From Pythium myriotylum (taxonomy: Eukaryota > Oomycota > Peronosporomycetes > Pythiales > Pythiaceae), in contig JALJCQ010000015.1 of NCBI GenBank assembly GCA_023091665.1, positions 1,054,001 to 1,118,000 of the forward strand: a stretch of DNA of 64,000 nt, given 5' to 3'. Below, piece after piece: positions 27,601 to 35,220 of the stretch. The notes beneath the pieces were generated by a model. The model was not told the origin of the DNA. It worked only from the letters and a program-made list of their open reading frames with translations, and did no database searches. Position 1 is the stretch's first letter. Every line of letters begins with the position of its first letter. The translations under genes were made by a program, and so were the position numbers.

Positions 27601-30600
27601 ACGAACAATTACCGCTGGTTGATCACGTTCTCCAGTCAGGTGCCGTCACCGATTGCCATTCCATATCTGATTGTGAACGATCGGAATTTGATCGGCCCCA
27701 CCACTGTCGACGCGAGTGTGACACCTCAACAAACAGGTCAAGCCCCACTTGCCTTCGGCTGGACGGTAGTTGTTGCTCCTGTGAACGACGGTTTCGGGTT
27801 GAGCTCTGCGATGGCTTATAACATCACGTTTCTCACCACAGGTACACCGTACTACGTTCGAGTAGCCGCTCAGAATGACCGCGGATTTGGAGGATTTGCA
27901 AGGGCCTCTGCCATTGACGATAGCGGATCGCTACAAGGGATAGTTGGTCTTGCACCGACGAGAGTGCCTTTTCCTATGGAAAACAGCAAACTTCGCATTT
28001 TGTCGAAGTCTCTCGTGGAGTTTGTCTACGATCAAGTGGCAGTTTCAGGGGGCCAACGCGTGACGCAATATGCCGTTGACTATGATACATCGTTCGCTTT
28101 CAATAGCACGAACGCGAAAAATCTGATGCTGGCACCATCAACAACTTTCCATCGTGTCACCACCGCAGCTCACACTGGACCGTTCACAACGGGCAGTACC
28201 TTCACGCTTGCAACTATCGATGACGCACAAGGCTTCAAGGGTGACTTCCGCGACCAGGTGGATGCTTTTGCGAGTGCAACTCTGACGGCGACAACTGGCT
28301 TCCTCACGCGCATCGCGCCGTCGGCGGCCACTGGCATCGGATCGGCAGATTTTTCGGTCGTCTTCTCTCGCGGGGAATACGTGCGGATTCGCAACAGTGA
28401 TGCGCGTGTGTGCCTGGACAGCGCGGTTAAGTTCCAGCTCACTGATGGCGTTGTAACGTCCACGTACGATCATCCGTCGACGACACTTACGGTGGCAGCT
28501 GCCTTGACGACGGCAATGCAGGCGTATCTAATTCAAGCTACAGTCATCTCTATCGGGACGTCTTGCCGCGCCTCTATTGTGCAGGTGGTGAGCACGACTC
28601 AACTGAAGCTTCAGCACTCGTGTTCTCCTGCGCTTCTCACCGTCCCAAACCAATTTATCTTCGTGCACTGGGGACCTGCCGTTCTGCCTTTGTGCTTACC
28701 AAGTGATCCCTGGACGCAAATGGACGCAATGACACTCCAGGGTTTCATTGCACAGCTCGGTACACTGACTGATCCAATGCCACTATTTCAACTTGACACG
28801 TCCGTCGGCGTGGCGGTGAGTCTTGTTGTGTCCACATCAAACGCTGGCGGAGCAACAGACCAGATCTCTTTGTTGAATGAGCTCTTCATTGAGTGCGGTG
28901 ACTACATCCGACTGGGAGACCCGACCAACGGGCCGATTTACAGAGTACGCGGGAAGTGCGATCTTGTGAACACGTGTGGCTGTGTGGCACCCAGTGCCAC
29001 GGGTGCCATCCAGCTTGGGGACCTCGGCGATTACTCTGCAGCCGTGAGTCTCTCAGGTGACTCGCTCCCGTTTGCAACACGAGAGGTCCAGACGCTGAAG
29101 TTTTTAACGACAACCGGTGACCTTGACCACGGAAACGGCGGTTTCCGGGTTAAATTTGGGGACGAGATCAGCGCGACATCTCTGCGTGGAGGCAACGGTG
29201 GCGCAAGTTTGAATGACGATGTTGGATGTCTTTTGTGGTCGTCAGGACCCTTGTCAGCCGATGCAGCGCGTGATATCTCGTCACTTGAGTCCGAGCTTGA
29301 GTCCTTCAATGGGATCGACGATGTGCGCGTCACAAGAACGCTCACGACGAACCCGACAGTCCTCGTTTACACAATAGAATTCCTTGGCGTCAGTGTTCGG
29401 GGGAAACTTCCGACATTGATCATTCAGGACATTGGTACCAACGGGTGTAGCGCCTTCAGTGGCTCAGGCCTTGCAAATATGGCAGCTCCCCTTGCCGAGA
29501 AAGTGCAAGATAGCTACGTGACGATCTACATGGCCCCCACGACGCAGGCACTTCCATTTGATTCAAGCGACGTTGACCTGAAAGCAGCATTGGAGCAGCT
29601 AAGTAGCGTCTCAAACGTCGACGTCTCTCGTGTAGTGAATAAGAACGGATTCGACTGGAAGATCACACATGTAGCATTTGACCCAGCGCGAGTACCCCCT
29701 ATGATCGTGGCAAATGGATTCCGTTTGCAAGCTCAACAGGACCCTCGCATTACCGTGACGACGTTCAACAAGCTCATACTCGACTCCGTCGCTGCGGCAG
29801 GAACCTCATTCTTTGCCCGTGTTCGTGCTCGTAACGCTGTGGGGCTTGGTGAACCCGCGGTTCCTGTTCCATCTTCGGTCCAGCCGACCGATCAGCTTCC
29901 TGGAGCTGTGGCTCGACCTCGAGTTCTTGTGATGTCAGACACAGAGGCTTTTGTCGAATGGGCTTATCCACGCTTTGACGGCGGGCTGGATGTAAGCGAG
30001 TACAAGGTTGAGTGGTGGAGCACGACAGTCAATGGTGGAGCGAAGCAATCTCAGGTCGTCCACCATCTTGAGACGCCACCCGGTGTAGCCGATATCAACA
30101 CCATCAGCATCTCTGCTCCGATCGCTGGCACCAATATCTTCCTCTCTGGAACATTCAAAGTTGGCTTCGACGGACAGTGGACAAAGCAGCTCCAGTACGA
30201 CACATCGGCAATTGTGATGGAGGCAGCACTCCGCAACTTATCGACTATCGAGAAGAACGTCGGGACCGATGGGATCAGTGTGAGTCGCGTGCTTGATACG
30301 AACGGGTACACGTGGGTCGTGACGTTTGCGGGGCAGACCAAGTATGGCATTGGGGACCAACACCGCTTCCGACTGTCCTTGCTGGATCAACGCAGATCTC
30401 ATAAGCTGGAGGTTGACGATAGAAACCTTCTCGTGTGCACGACTGCCCAGCGTACGGTATGTCAGCCGATGCTCACCAACTCGATTGCCGCTAGTGTCGT
30501 CATCGGCACGACTCAGGAGGTGCAGACAATTACTTGCACAGGCACGCCCTCCACGGCTTTGACCTTTACACTTTCGTACATGGGGGCCACAACGGCCGCG

Positions 30601-32124
30601 ATTGATTCGAACGGAGACGTCAGTGCAGTTGCGAAGGCTCTTAATGACATTATCGTGGCTGGTCGCGTGTCCGTACGCTTCCGCAACGTAGCGCAAACAA
30701 CAGTTTGTACGGCGACAAACCCTGGGGCGATTGAGATCGAGTTTACAACTGAGCGAGGCGACGTCGGCATGCTGGTGGCTGGAAGTGTTTCTGCCACGCT
30801 GACAGTCGTGGTTAGTGAAGCACGCAAAGGTCGAGCGCAGCGAGTCATCGGGCGTCTACCTTATTCTTATCGTATCTCCGGTCTTACGCCTGGGGCGACT
30901 TACAACGTTCGTATCGCTGCGTACAATAGCCTTGGTTACGGAAATTTCCAGCTTGCGCAGCCTGAGTCCCGCGGGGTTATTCCAGCTGTGCGAGGTCCGA
31001 CTATGCCCCAGTCACTCAGCGTTCGAGCTCGCCTCTCGAGCGCAAGCCTACTCGTCGTGTGGGAAGAACCCCAGAGCTCAGGAGGTTCCGCCATAACGTC
31101 GTACCGCGTTGAGTGGGACACCAACCCGTCGTTCACGAGCTCGTGTGGGGAGCGCAGCGAGGTCCAAAGCATCGATCTGAGCTCTACATCGTTACCTGCG
31201 GCTGGAGCGACGTATAAGCTGTTACTCGGGTCGACAGTCGTTGGATGCATGGACTGGCAGACGACGGCTGCGCAGCTCCAGATCAAAGTCAGGGCGTTAG
31301 GTGGTGTGTACTCGGCAGCTCAAGTCACTCAGTTTGGAGACGATTCCGCTCGGTGGGATTACGGCCACACGTACATCGTCACATTCATAAATCCCGTGAC
31401 TGCTGCGACGTCAGACTTTCCGATTCAAATCCCACTCTTCCAGGTGGATGCAACTGATGCGACGTGCCGGAGCTATCCGGGCACTATAACCATTGACCGC
31501 GCACGTTTCGGACCTGGACTAGACACCAAGCAGGCGCAAGGCAAAGTTGACAACAACAATAACGAGTGCAATGCATTACTGGAAGAGCCCATCGGAAAAC
31601 AGACAATCACAGATGCGACCGCACTCGTGAACGGGGTTTCGGGGCAGGCATTACAGCTCGCGCTGACGACACTAGCAAGTGCCGCAGACGGTAGCGACAA
31701 CGTAGTACTGGGTGCGAATGCGCCTGTGCTGTGTGTGTCCTGCGTGCAGAAGATGGCAGGGAACGTGCTGACGGTGACAACGTCTCTAGTGGGTGTCGTC
31801 GCCGCTGGCTCCTACGTTATCGTGGAGGAAGTTCTGAACCCGGCCCCATCACCGACGTCGCTCACACCTGCCGTTGTGGGTCGTAAGTGCGTCCTAAAGG
31901 CTACAGCCGTGGCAGCTACTAGCGTCACGTTTGACACGACGGACGCGGCGTTCGCGAACAGCGCGGGCTGCCAGCTGCCCAACACTTTCGATAGCGTGGC
32001 ATGGCAGCTCAAACGGTTCAACCTACGCGCATACACGATCGCTGATCTGTTCCCAGGGCGAGATTACGCAGTGAGGGTCTCGGCCATTAACGCGGTCGGC
32101 GAGAGCGTGGCCGCGATCGTATAG
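651..32124 (+). CDS. Giant secreted FN3/filamin/PA14 multidomain protein with nested repeat modules
   Basis: Three exons: 651-3078, 3141-3305 and 3362-32124. Introns of 62 and 56 nt have GT-AG ends and matching phase 1 junctions that restore an FN3 domain. The product is about 10,451 residues. Residues 1-25 look like a signal peptide (hydrophobic run after MRPSW); FN3 begins right after. Zone A (to residue ~2620) is FN3 plus ~100-residue repeats; zone B (~2620-5670) has three PA14 and about eight filamin-like domains; zone C (~5670-end) is FN3-rich. About 22 FN3 domains are recognisable from their PPxxDGG, EWD and YYVRVxAYNxxGYG signatures, and about 45 repeats from GGTFxLxF, LEALPxI and WxVTF. 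No transmembrane segment or GPI signal is visible, so it is probably secreted, possibly as a wall, matrix or flagellar-hair component (inference). The last FN3 stops right at its final strand, so a missed 3' exon is possible. Confidence 0.85.
880..3078 (+). repeat. First insertion block: six ~100-residue repeats inside FN3-1
   Basis: FN3-1 starts conventionally (PSAPLNV, LEWEPPADDGG, YLVEWD), then breaks after the EWD motif. EVQ linker segments and six repeats follow, and the FN3 resumes only at 3141-3305 (FFFRVTAINAAGLG). Each repeat has the order GGxFxLxF, about 15 residues, LExLxxI, V-V-TR, GGYxWxVxF, GNxPxM or a similar segment, and an LTG-like turn. In each repeat the helix-like LEAL segment lies between two beta-like stretches. 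The family identity is unknown to me. Confidence 0.7.
3079..3140 (+). other. Intron 1 of the giant gene
   Basis: The donor is GTGCGT and the acceptor CATCACAG, 62 nt apart. Reading through hits a stop at 3144-3146. Splicing joins phase 1 to phase 1 (g|ga, Gly) and connects the last repeat of the first block to the second half of the first FN3 domain. Confidence 0.8.
3306..3361 (+). other. Intron 2 of the giant gene
   Basis: The donor is GTGAGT and the acceptor TTGTAG, 56 nt apart. Splicing joins the end of FN3-1 (AIPTP) to the start of FN3-2 (IPGPATNV) in frame. Everything downstream is a single exon of 28,763 nt. Confidence 0.8.
8758..9180 (+). other. PA14 domain 1 of the giant protein
   Basis: It lies at residues ~2663-2804. 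It opens with GGLRALYYDN, continues with YISIRWFGKL, DTYVMYVQSSEG and VWFNHTLQVD, and ends with the YYDIRIEYHEETG and LQWSS strands. This is the usual order of a PA14 beta barrel, a fold often used for carbohydrate or adhesin functions. It lies directly after a repeat block and before the first filamin-like domain. Confidence 0.75.
9190..9960 (+). other. Two filamin-like Ig domains of the giant protein
   Basis: Two consecutive domains show the filamin/ABP280 pattern: SPFEVDVTPGAT, then AGLAAQFIIQAKDQLGNN, then GQYVVQYLPAISGQYSLSI, and again AGQASNFTIQPRDTYAN followed by GVYDVQYSIPKAGTYEI. Neither has a repeat insertion. Confidence 0.65.
9961..10860 (+). other. Filamin-like domain 3 with two levels of insertion
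   Basis: The filamin start (DTWFSVYARDNFGN) and finish (GVYPVHYNPHYAGIYTM, SPFLVSVAD) are about 200 residues apart. Between them lies a repeat (GFFQLTFG to KWLVTF) that is itself interrupted by a CxxC module at 10258-10455. Confidence 0.6.
10258..10455 (+). repeat. CxxC module, copy 1
   Basis: The pattern is CPQC, then LTVNVN, then VGDKFMV, a central cysteine (QECVFTA), and a final GHGCAGF. It is inserted between the first strand and the helix of a ~100-residue repeat. Confidence 0.6.
10861..12930 (+). repeat. Filamin-like domain split by five repeats
   Basis: The filamin first half (AGDLLQFPVQLKDTRR) is followed by five repeat-like units starting at VFEVQQV, KEVQTLKC, WGFFKLGLG, QEVQELRC and LEIQKLSC. 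The filamin second half (GLFNVVLSPEVKGTYSLTV) resumes near 12800. Several of these units are more diverged and carry cysteines (LKC with TVC, LRC with PVC, LSC with QVC) that could form a bond within the unit. Confidence 0.55.
13190..13630 (+). other. PA14 domain 2 of the giant protein
   Basis: It lies at residues ~4141-4287. It opens with GGLWASYYRN, then YYSVIWDGDI, GNFVFTLSGDDGVAMELNG, EFYSVRIRYRTKD and VRLEWS. It follows a filamin-like domain directly, as in the third copy. Confidence 0.72.
13928..14190 (+). repeat. CxxC module, copy 2
   Basis: CPSC is followed by NTLVVSSDV, IAGTKFRV, the central cysteine in RRRDCFF and the final SGCEDFTG. It sits inside a filamin-like domain that starts at TFSFELESHDRFDN and resumes at GRHKVSFVPYVKGDY. 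Confidence 0.6.
16440..16690 (+). repeat. GD module nested in a repeat (copy 1)
   Basis: A ~70-residue segment (VVATKTSPVLTTG, FAVGDWIRVG, FTVVAITATAISL, PYFGAS) separates the VTVNT strand of a repeat from its YTYVIQF strand. Related segments occur near 19390-19620 (VGMFIQISG, VWQVIAVATNTITL) and 27235-27470 (SRGDLILIDG, LYLVAVTG). It resembles the CxxC module without the cysteines. Confidence 0.5.
17320..17750 (+). other. PA14 domain 3 of the giant protein
   Basis: It lies at residues ~5517-5661. It opens with GLVGAYFNNRWLYGVP, then YVSVRWRGYI, DYTFYVRVNDGARMW, LTEIILEYREVTG and IELLWES. It closes the PA14/filamin zone; the next domain is an FN3. Confidence 0.75.
23940..24215 (+). repeat. 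CxxC module, copy 3
   Basis: CASC, then a VWIDY strand, FFMVNR, the central cysteine in TSCRFQVV and a final RCSLADG. It lies between the first strand (AGSFRVAV) and the weak helix (LETTIETL) of a repeat. Confidence 0.55.
24748..24995 (+). repeat. CxxC module, copy 4
   Basis: CAGC, then MTLTLSSNIV, GAGTLIRLS, the central cysteine in PQCLLIV and the final HGCDDFSG. This copy is inserted directly into an FN3 domain (YLVEYS before, YTVRVRAQNGEGIG after), with no ~100-residue repeat around it. Confidence 0.6.
25474..25695 (+). repeat. CxxC module, copy 5
   Basis: CTSC, then VLTITNPNS, VRVGDVLTV, the central cysteine in NCQFTVS and the final HQCGLFSG. It is inserted directly into an FN3 domain between WYRVEWD and INIRVTGHNSLGYG. 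Confidence 0.6.
31726..32000 (+). repeat. CxxC module, copy 6
   Basis: CVSC, then VLTVTTSLV, AAGSYVIV, the central cysteine in RKCVLKA and the final AGCQLPN. It sits in the last FN3 domain, after a diverged repeat, and is followed by the terminal FN3 half (DYAVRVSAINAVG). Confidence 0.55.
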
Positions 32125-32295
32125 AGACACATTGCATTGGTTTGAAGTTGCAAGTTCGAGTCCCATACGTTACCTGCTGAAAATTATGAAAGAATGATTG
32201 CTGCCAACATTTCTGTAGGCGAAACCCAAAAAAGAACCTCCATAATAACATATTTGGTTGGTGGGCGGCTCCTGAAACGGTCATCACTCGACAGC

Positions 32296-33861
32296 ATGAA
32301 GCCTCGACGCCAACGCTTCGACATGGTGGCTCCGACCGCGACCGCTGCGCTCGACGCGCGACGTCAGGCGCAAAAAACGCTCCGCGAGATCGACGCTTTG
32401 CTCGACGACGACGAGCCACTCTCCACGGGAACGCGTCGCCTCGTAAATGCTGGCTCCGAGTCAACTTCCCCAGGGCCGAGCTCGTACGACCCGCAGAAAG
32501 AGCGAACACAGTGGAGACATGGTGCAGCTGTAGCTTTGCACCATCGCACGCTGCCTCCAAACAAGAAAACTGCTGTAGTTCGACTAGAATCAGCACGAGC
32601 CACGAAGACTCCGGGGCCAGGCGCTTACAATGTCGAGTCTGAAGACAGAGTCGTAAAGCCTCGCGTCACAAGCGCTGCATTTCTATCAGTGAAAACAACG
32701 CCAATAGCGGACCAAGATCGGTCGATATCTCTAGGGCTAGAGCCGGCAACTGCAGACAAGTGGCTGTCCCGCTTCGCATCGACGAAAGGGGCAGTGGCGT
32801 ACAAGCCGTCGAGTGGGCCGAGTGGCTGCAGCCGCGAGCAGCGCGAGAAGCTGCGACATATCAAGATACAGAAGACGCGGCACTGTCGCGTTGGTTTTTA
32901 CAATGTGCGCTTTGAGCTTACCGAGCCGCGACTCGGCGCGAAGGGAATCGTTCCGATGGATAAGTCGTCCAGCCGCACCATGGGCGACAGCGTGCGCCAC
33001 ACCAAGGCAGCTCTGAGACGGCACATACGGGCATGGCAGCCTATACGACCTGCCTCAAAAGAAACTATTAAATCGGAGACTGTTTCTGCTACTAGAGACG
33101 TTCGAAAGCGAACAGTCACGACAATCCAGTGGCGACGAGCACGAGCGAAGGCTTTGCTAGAACGAGGCGCTGCGCACCCGAACAGCAGAACACTATCAGG
33201 ACCTAGCCAGCCACTTGATCTCGGACTACCCACTCGATCACTGCGCCGCGATCTAGTGGCACATGCTTTAAGAAAACAATGCGGACGAGATGCCGTGCGC
33301 TGTCGTGCGAAAAATCGCCGCGTCACAATCCGCTTTGACGCTCCCCCAATGAGAGAGACGAAGCAGCAAGCCACCGAATATTTGACCGGAAAACCGAAGT
33401 CGAACCCAGCCAACACGGTCGTGTACGCGAAGATGCTCGGCCGCGACGACGCCACAGTCGACCCTGACGGCATTTTCCTGGTTGGTCGGAGCCAGAATGT
33501 CGACTACACGAATGGCCGTCTCTTGCACAGGCCGAACGAGATCGCGATTCGTCCTCGCATCTCCACGACAACCTTCCGCGTGTCTCACTCTCTTCGACAC
33601 GACAAGCCTCGAAGCGAGTCAGTACTGTCGCCCAAGTTCATGCTGGTAGAGCGACGCACCAAGGGCCATGCGTTCCTGCGTTTCGAGAACCAGCTCGATC
33701 GACGCGAACGCTCAAAAGCCAAGGTCTTTGCGTTGGACTCGCATTTGCTTCGCGACCACGAGCCGCTAGGTCCTGAAGCTGTGCGAGCAGCGAAAAGGCT
33801 CAAGTTCCCTCACCGAGGCATTGCCGAGTTTAGCAAACTGCGAGGAAGGGACGACTCATAG
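32296..33861 (+). CDS. Sperm-tail PG-rich (SHIPPO/STPGR) repeat protein, probable axonemal protein
   Basis: The protein is 521 residues from the preferred ATG at 32296 (MKPRRQ). An in-frame ATG at 32194 would add 34 residues that look like leader sequence. PG-rich repeat signatures are GPSSYDP and TPGPGAYNVE near the N-terminus, with weaker VAYKPSSGPS and FYNVRFEL copies further on. Such proteins line flagellar doublet microtubules in other eukaryotes, which fits an organism with swimming zoospores. The whole chain is very basic (many Arg/Lys-rich stretches). It lies about 170 bp downstream of the giant gene on the same strand; whether they are co-regulated is unknown. Confidence 0.65.
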   Translation: MKPRRQRFDMVAPTATAALDARRQAQKTLREIDALLDDDEPLSTGTRRLVNAGSESTSPGPSSYDPQKERTQWRHGAAVALHHRTLPPNKKTAVVRLESARATKTPGPGAYNVESEDRVVKPRVTSAAFLSVKTTPIADQDRSISLGLEPATADKWLSRFASTKGAVAYKPSSGPSGCSREQREKLRHIKIQKTRHCRVGFYNVRFELTEPRLGAKGIVPMDKSSSRTMGDSVRHTKAALRRHIRAWQPIRPASKETIKSETVSATRDVRKRTVTTIQWRRARAKALLERGAAHPNSRTLSGPSQPLDLGLPTRSLRRDLVAHALRKQCGRDAVRCRAKNRRVTIRFDAPPMRETKQQATEYLTGKPKSNPANTVVYAKMLGRDDATVDPDGIFLVGRSQNVDYTNGRLLHRPNEIAIRPRISTTTFRVSHSLRHDKPRSESVLSPKFMLVERRTKGHAFLRFENQLDRRERSKAKVFALDSHLLRDHEPLGPEAVRAAKRLKFPHRGIAEFSKLRGRDDS

Positions 33862-34017
33862 AGCGCGAAACATTGAACATCCTTCTTCCTGAATCCGAGT
33901 GCTTGAAAACATCGAGAATACCAAACCGAGCAGACAACGCAACGACAGCGAAAGTTGTGTTTCCTAGATGCTTATTGATGTTATACATGAAGAACGAACA
34001 GACCCCTGTCCTGAGGT

Positions 34018-34632
34018 TTAGACTTGGTAGGCCTGGAGCGTCGTGGGCGCGCGTGAGAAGACGGCACGGTCGCACTGGAGGTGCTTGCCGAGCTGACGGA
34101 TGGCGCGACTCGTGTGGAGGAGCGCGACGCGCTGATCTTCCTTCTCCGAGCCCTGAATGTGGAAGCGAGTACGCACCTCGGAGCGCATGTGGCCGATGCG
34201 GCGCGACAAGATCACTGAGGTCGCCAGCAAACACACGAGCAGCAGGATTTCGGTCCAGAAAGCCCGCTCGCCGCGGAAGAGCTGGATGATCGTAACGATG
34301 TTGGCGACAAAGATGAACGCGAAGACAAAGTAGTTGAAGGCGTGGCGCAGCAAGGCGCGACCGTAGGTGGACCAGCCCAGTCGCACCTCGAGCTGCGCGA
34401 CGGGGAAGCACGGGCAGCAGCTGACCATCCAGTAGTAGGGCGACTTCCAGTCGCAGGCGCGCAGGTCGGAGGCCCATTCGCCCACCTTGATGCCGTTGAT
34501 GTCGATCTCCTCGGTGCCGGGGAGCTGGCTCTGGGCCGTCGGCGTGAAGACCGAGACGAACGCGCCCGAGGGGCTCGAGCTCTCGATCGGCGGCTGGGTC
34601 TGCATCGTCGGGGTAAGTGGCGGATTGAACAT
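34018..34632 (-). CDS. PLAC8-family cysteine-rich membrane protein
   Basis: The protein is 204 residues, starting at the ATG at 34632 (MFNPPLTP). Upstream in-frame codons reach 34818, but only from a TTG. A proline/threonine-rich N-terminus is followed by a WASDLRACDW segment and the PLAC8 hallmark CCPCFPVAQ, then YGRALLRHAFNYF. Two hydrophobic segments follow (FVFAFIFVANIVTII and FWTEILLLVCLLATSVIL) and a basic tail. PLAC8 proteins are small membrane proteins implicated elsewhere in metal handling or cell size; no specific role can be read here. It is convergent with the PG-rich gene (about 160 bp between stops). Confidence 0.75.
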   Translation of the reverse strand: MFNPPLTPTMQTQPPIESSSPSGAFVSVFTPTAQSQLPGTEEIDINGIKVGEWASDLRACDWKSPYYWMVSCCPCFPVAQLEVRLGWSTYGRALLRHAFNYFVFAFIFVANIVTIIQLFRGERAFWTEILLLVCLLATSVILSRRIGHMRSEVRTRFHIQGSEKEDQRVALLHTSRAIRQLGKHLQCDRAVFSRAPTTLQAYQV

Positions 34633-35220
34633 GGGCGCGAGCGTCGGTGGGGCGAGAGGCGAAGTGGCGGCGAGCGAGGAGGCAGTTTCGGTCGTCTTTG
34701 TCGGGGCTTGTTTACGTGTGGGATGGATTTCTTCTGGGTGAACCTCTTGAAACGAATGTGGGGAGATGCTGGGAGTTCTGTGTAGATAATGATCGCATTG
34801 GAAAAAGACCTGTGACAAATGATAATCGTGTAAAAGTGGAGGATACGGCGCGCAAGAGGCAGTCGGTTTTTCGTGCGATGTGGTGCGGGGGAAGAAGAGC
34901 GCTGGATAGTTGCCGAGGCGCCGCGATCGCGCGTGCTTTGGCTGGAGGAACCACGTACCACGCGCTCATCCGTCTCGACGAGCGAGAGACAGGGAAATGC
35001 GTCACCGCTCTCTCTCTCTCTCTCTCTGTCGCGTGGTGGGGTATGTATGGGACACCCTCTCCCTCATATCATCACGTCGAGTCTCAGATTGGACTCAGAG
35101 GAATGTCGCTTCAACGTGGGGGAGGAGCTGCTTGAAGCCACCATTCTCGCGTCAACTGACTAGGGAGCTTTCATTTATTATCCCTACGGTACAGATTAAA
35201 TATGTTGGCGACAGGGCTCT
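34633..35220. other. Intergenic region with a (TC)n microsatellite
   Basis: These 588 bases lie upstream of the PLAC8 gene and downstream of the protease gene (both minus strand). A TC dinucleotide run of about ten units lies at 35007-35028. No convincing gene or initiator element was found. Confidence 0.6.

Noticed and set aside
32135..32180. tRNA-like T-arm sequence (GCAAGTTCGAGTCCCA)
   Set aside because: It has the TTCGAGT loop word, but the flanking bases do not form a T stem and no acceptor, D or anticodon arm fits upstream. At best it is a degenerate tRNA remnant.
34633..34818. N-terminal extension of the PLAC8 protein
   Set aside because: The frame stays open to 34818 but begins with TTG, and the added residues look like translated leader. 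The first ATG is at 34632.
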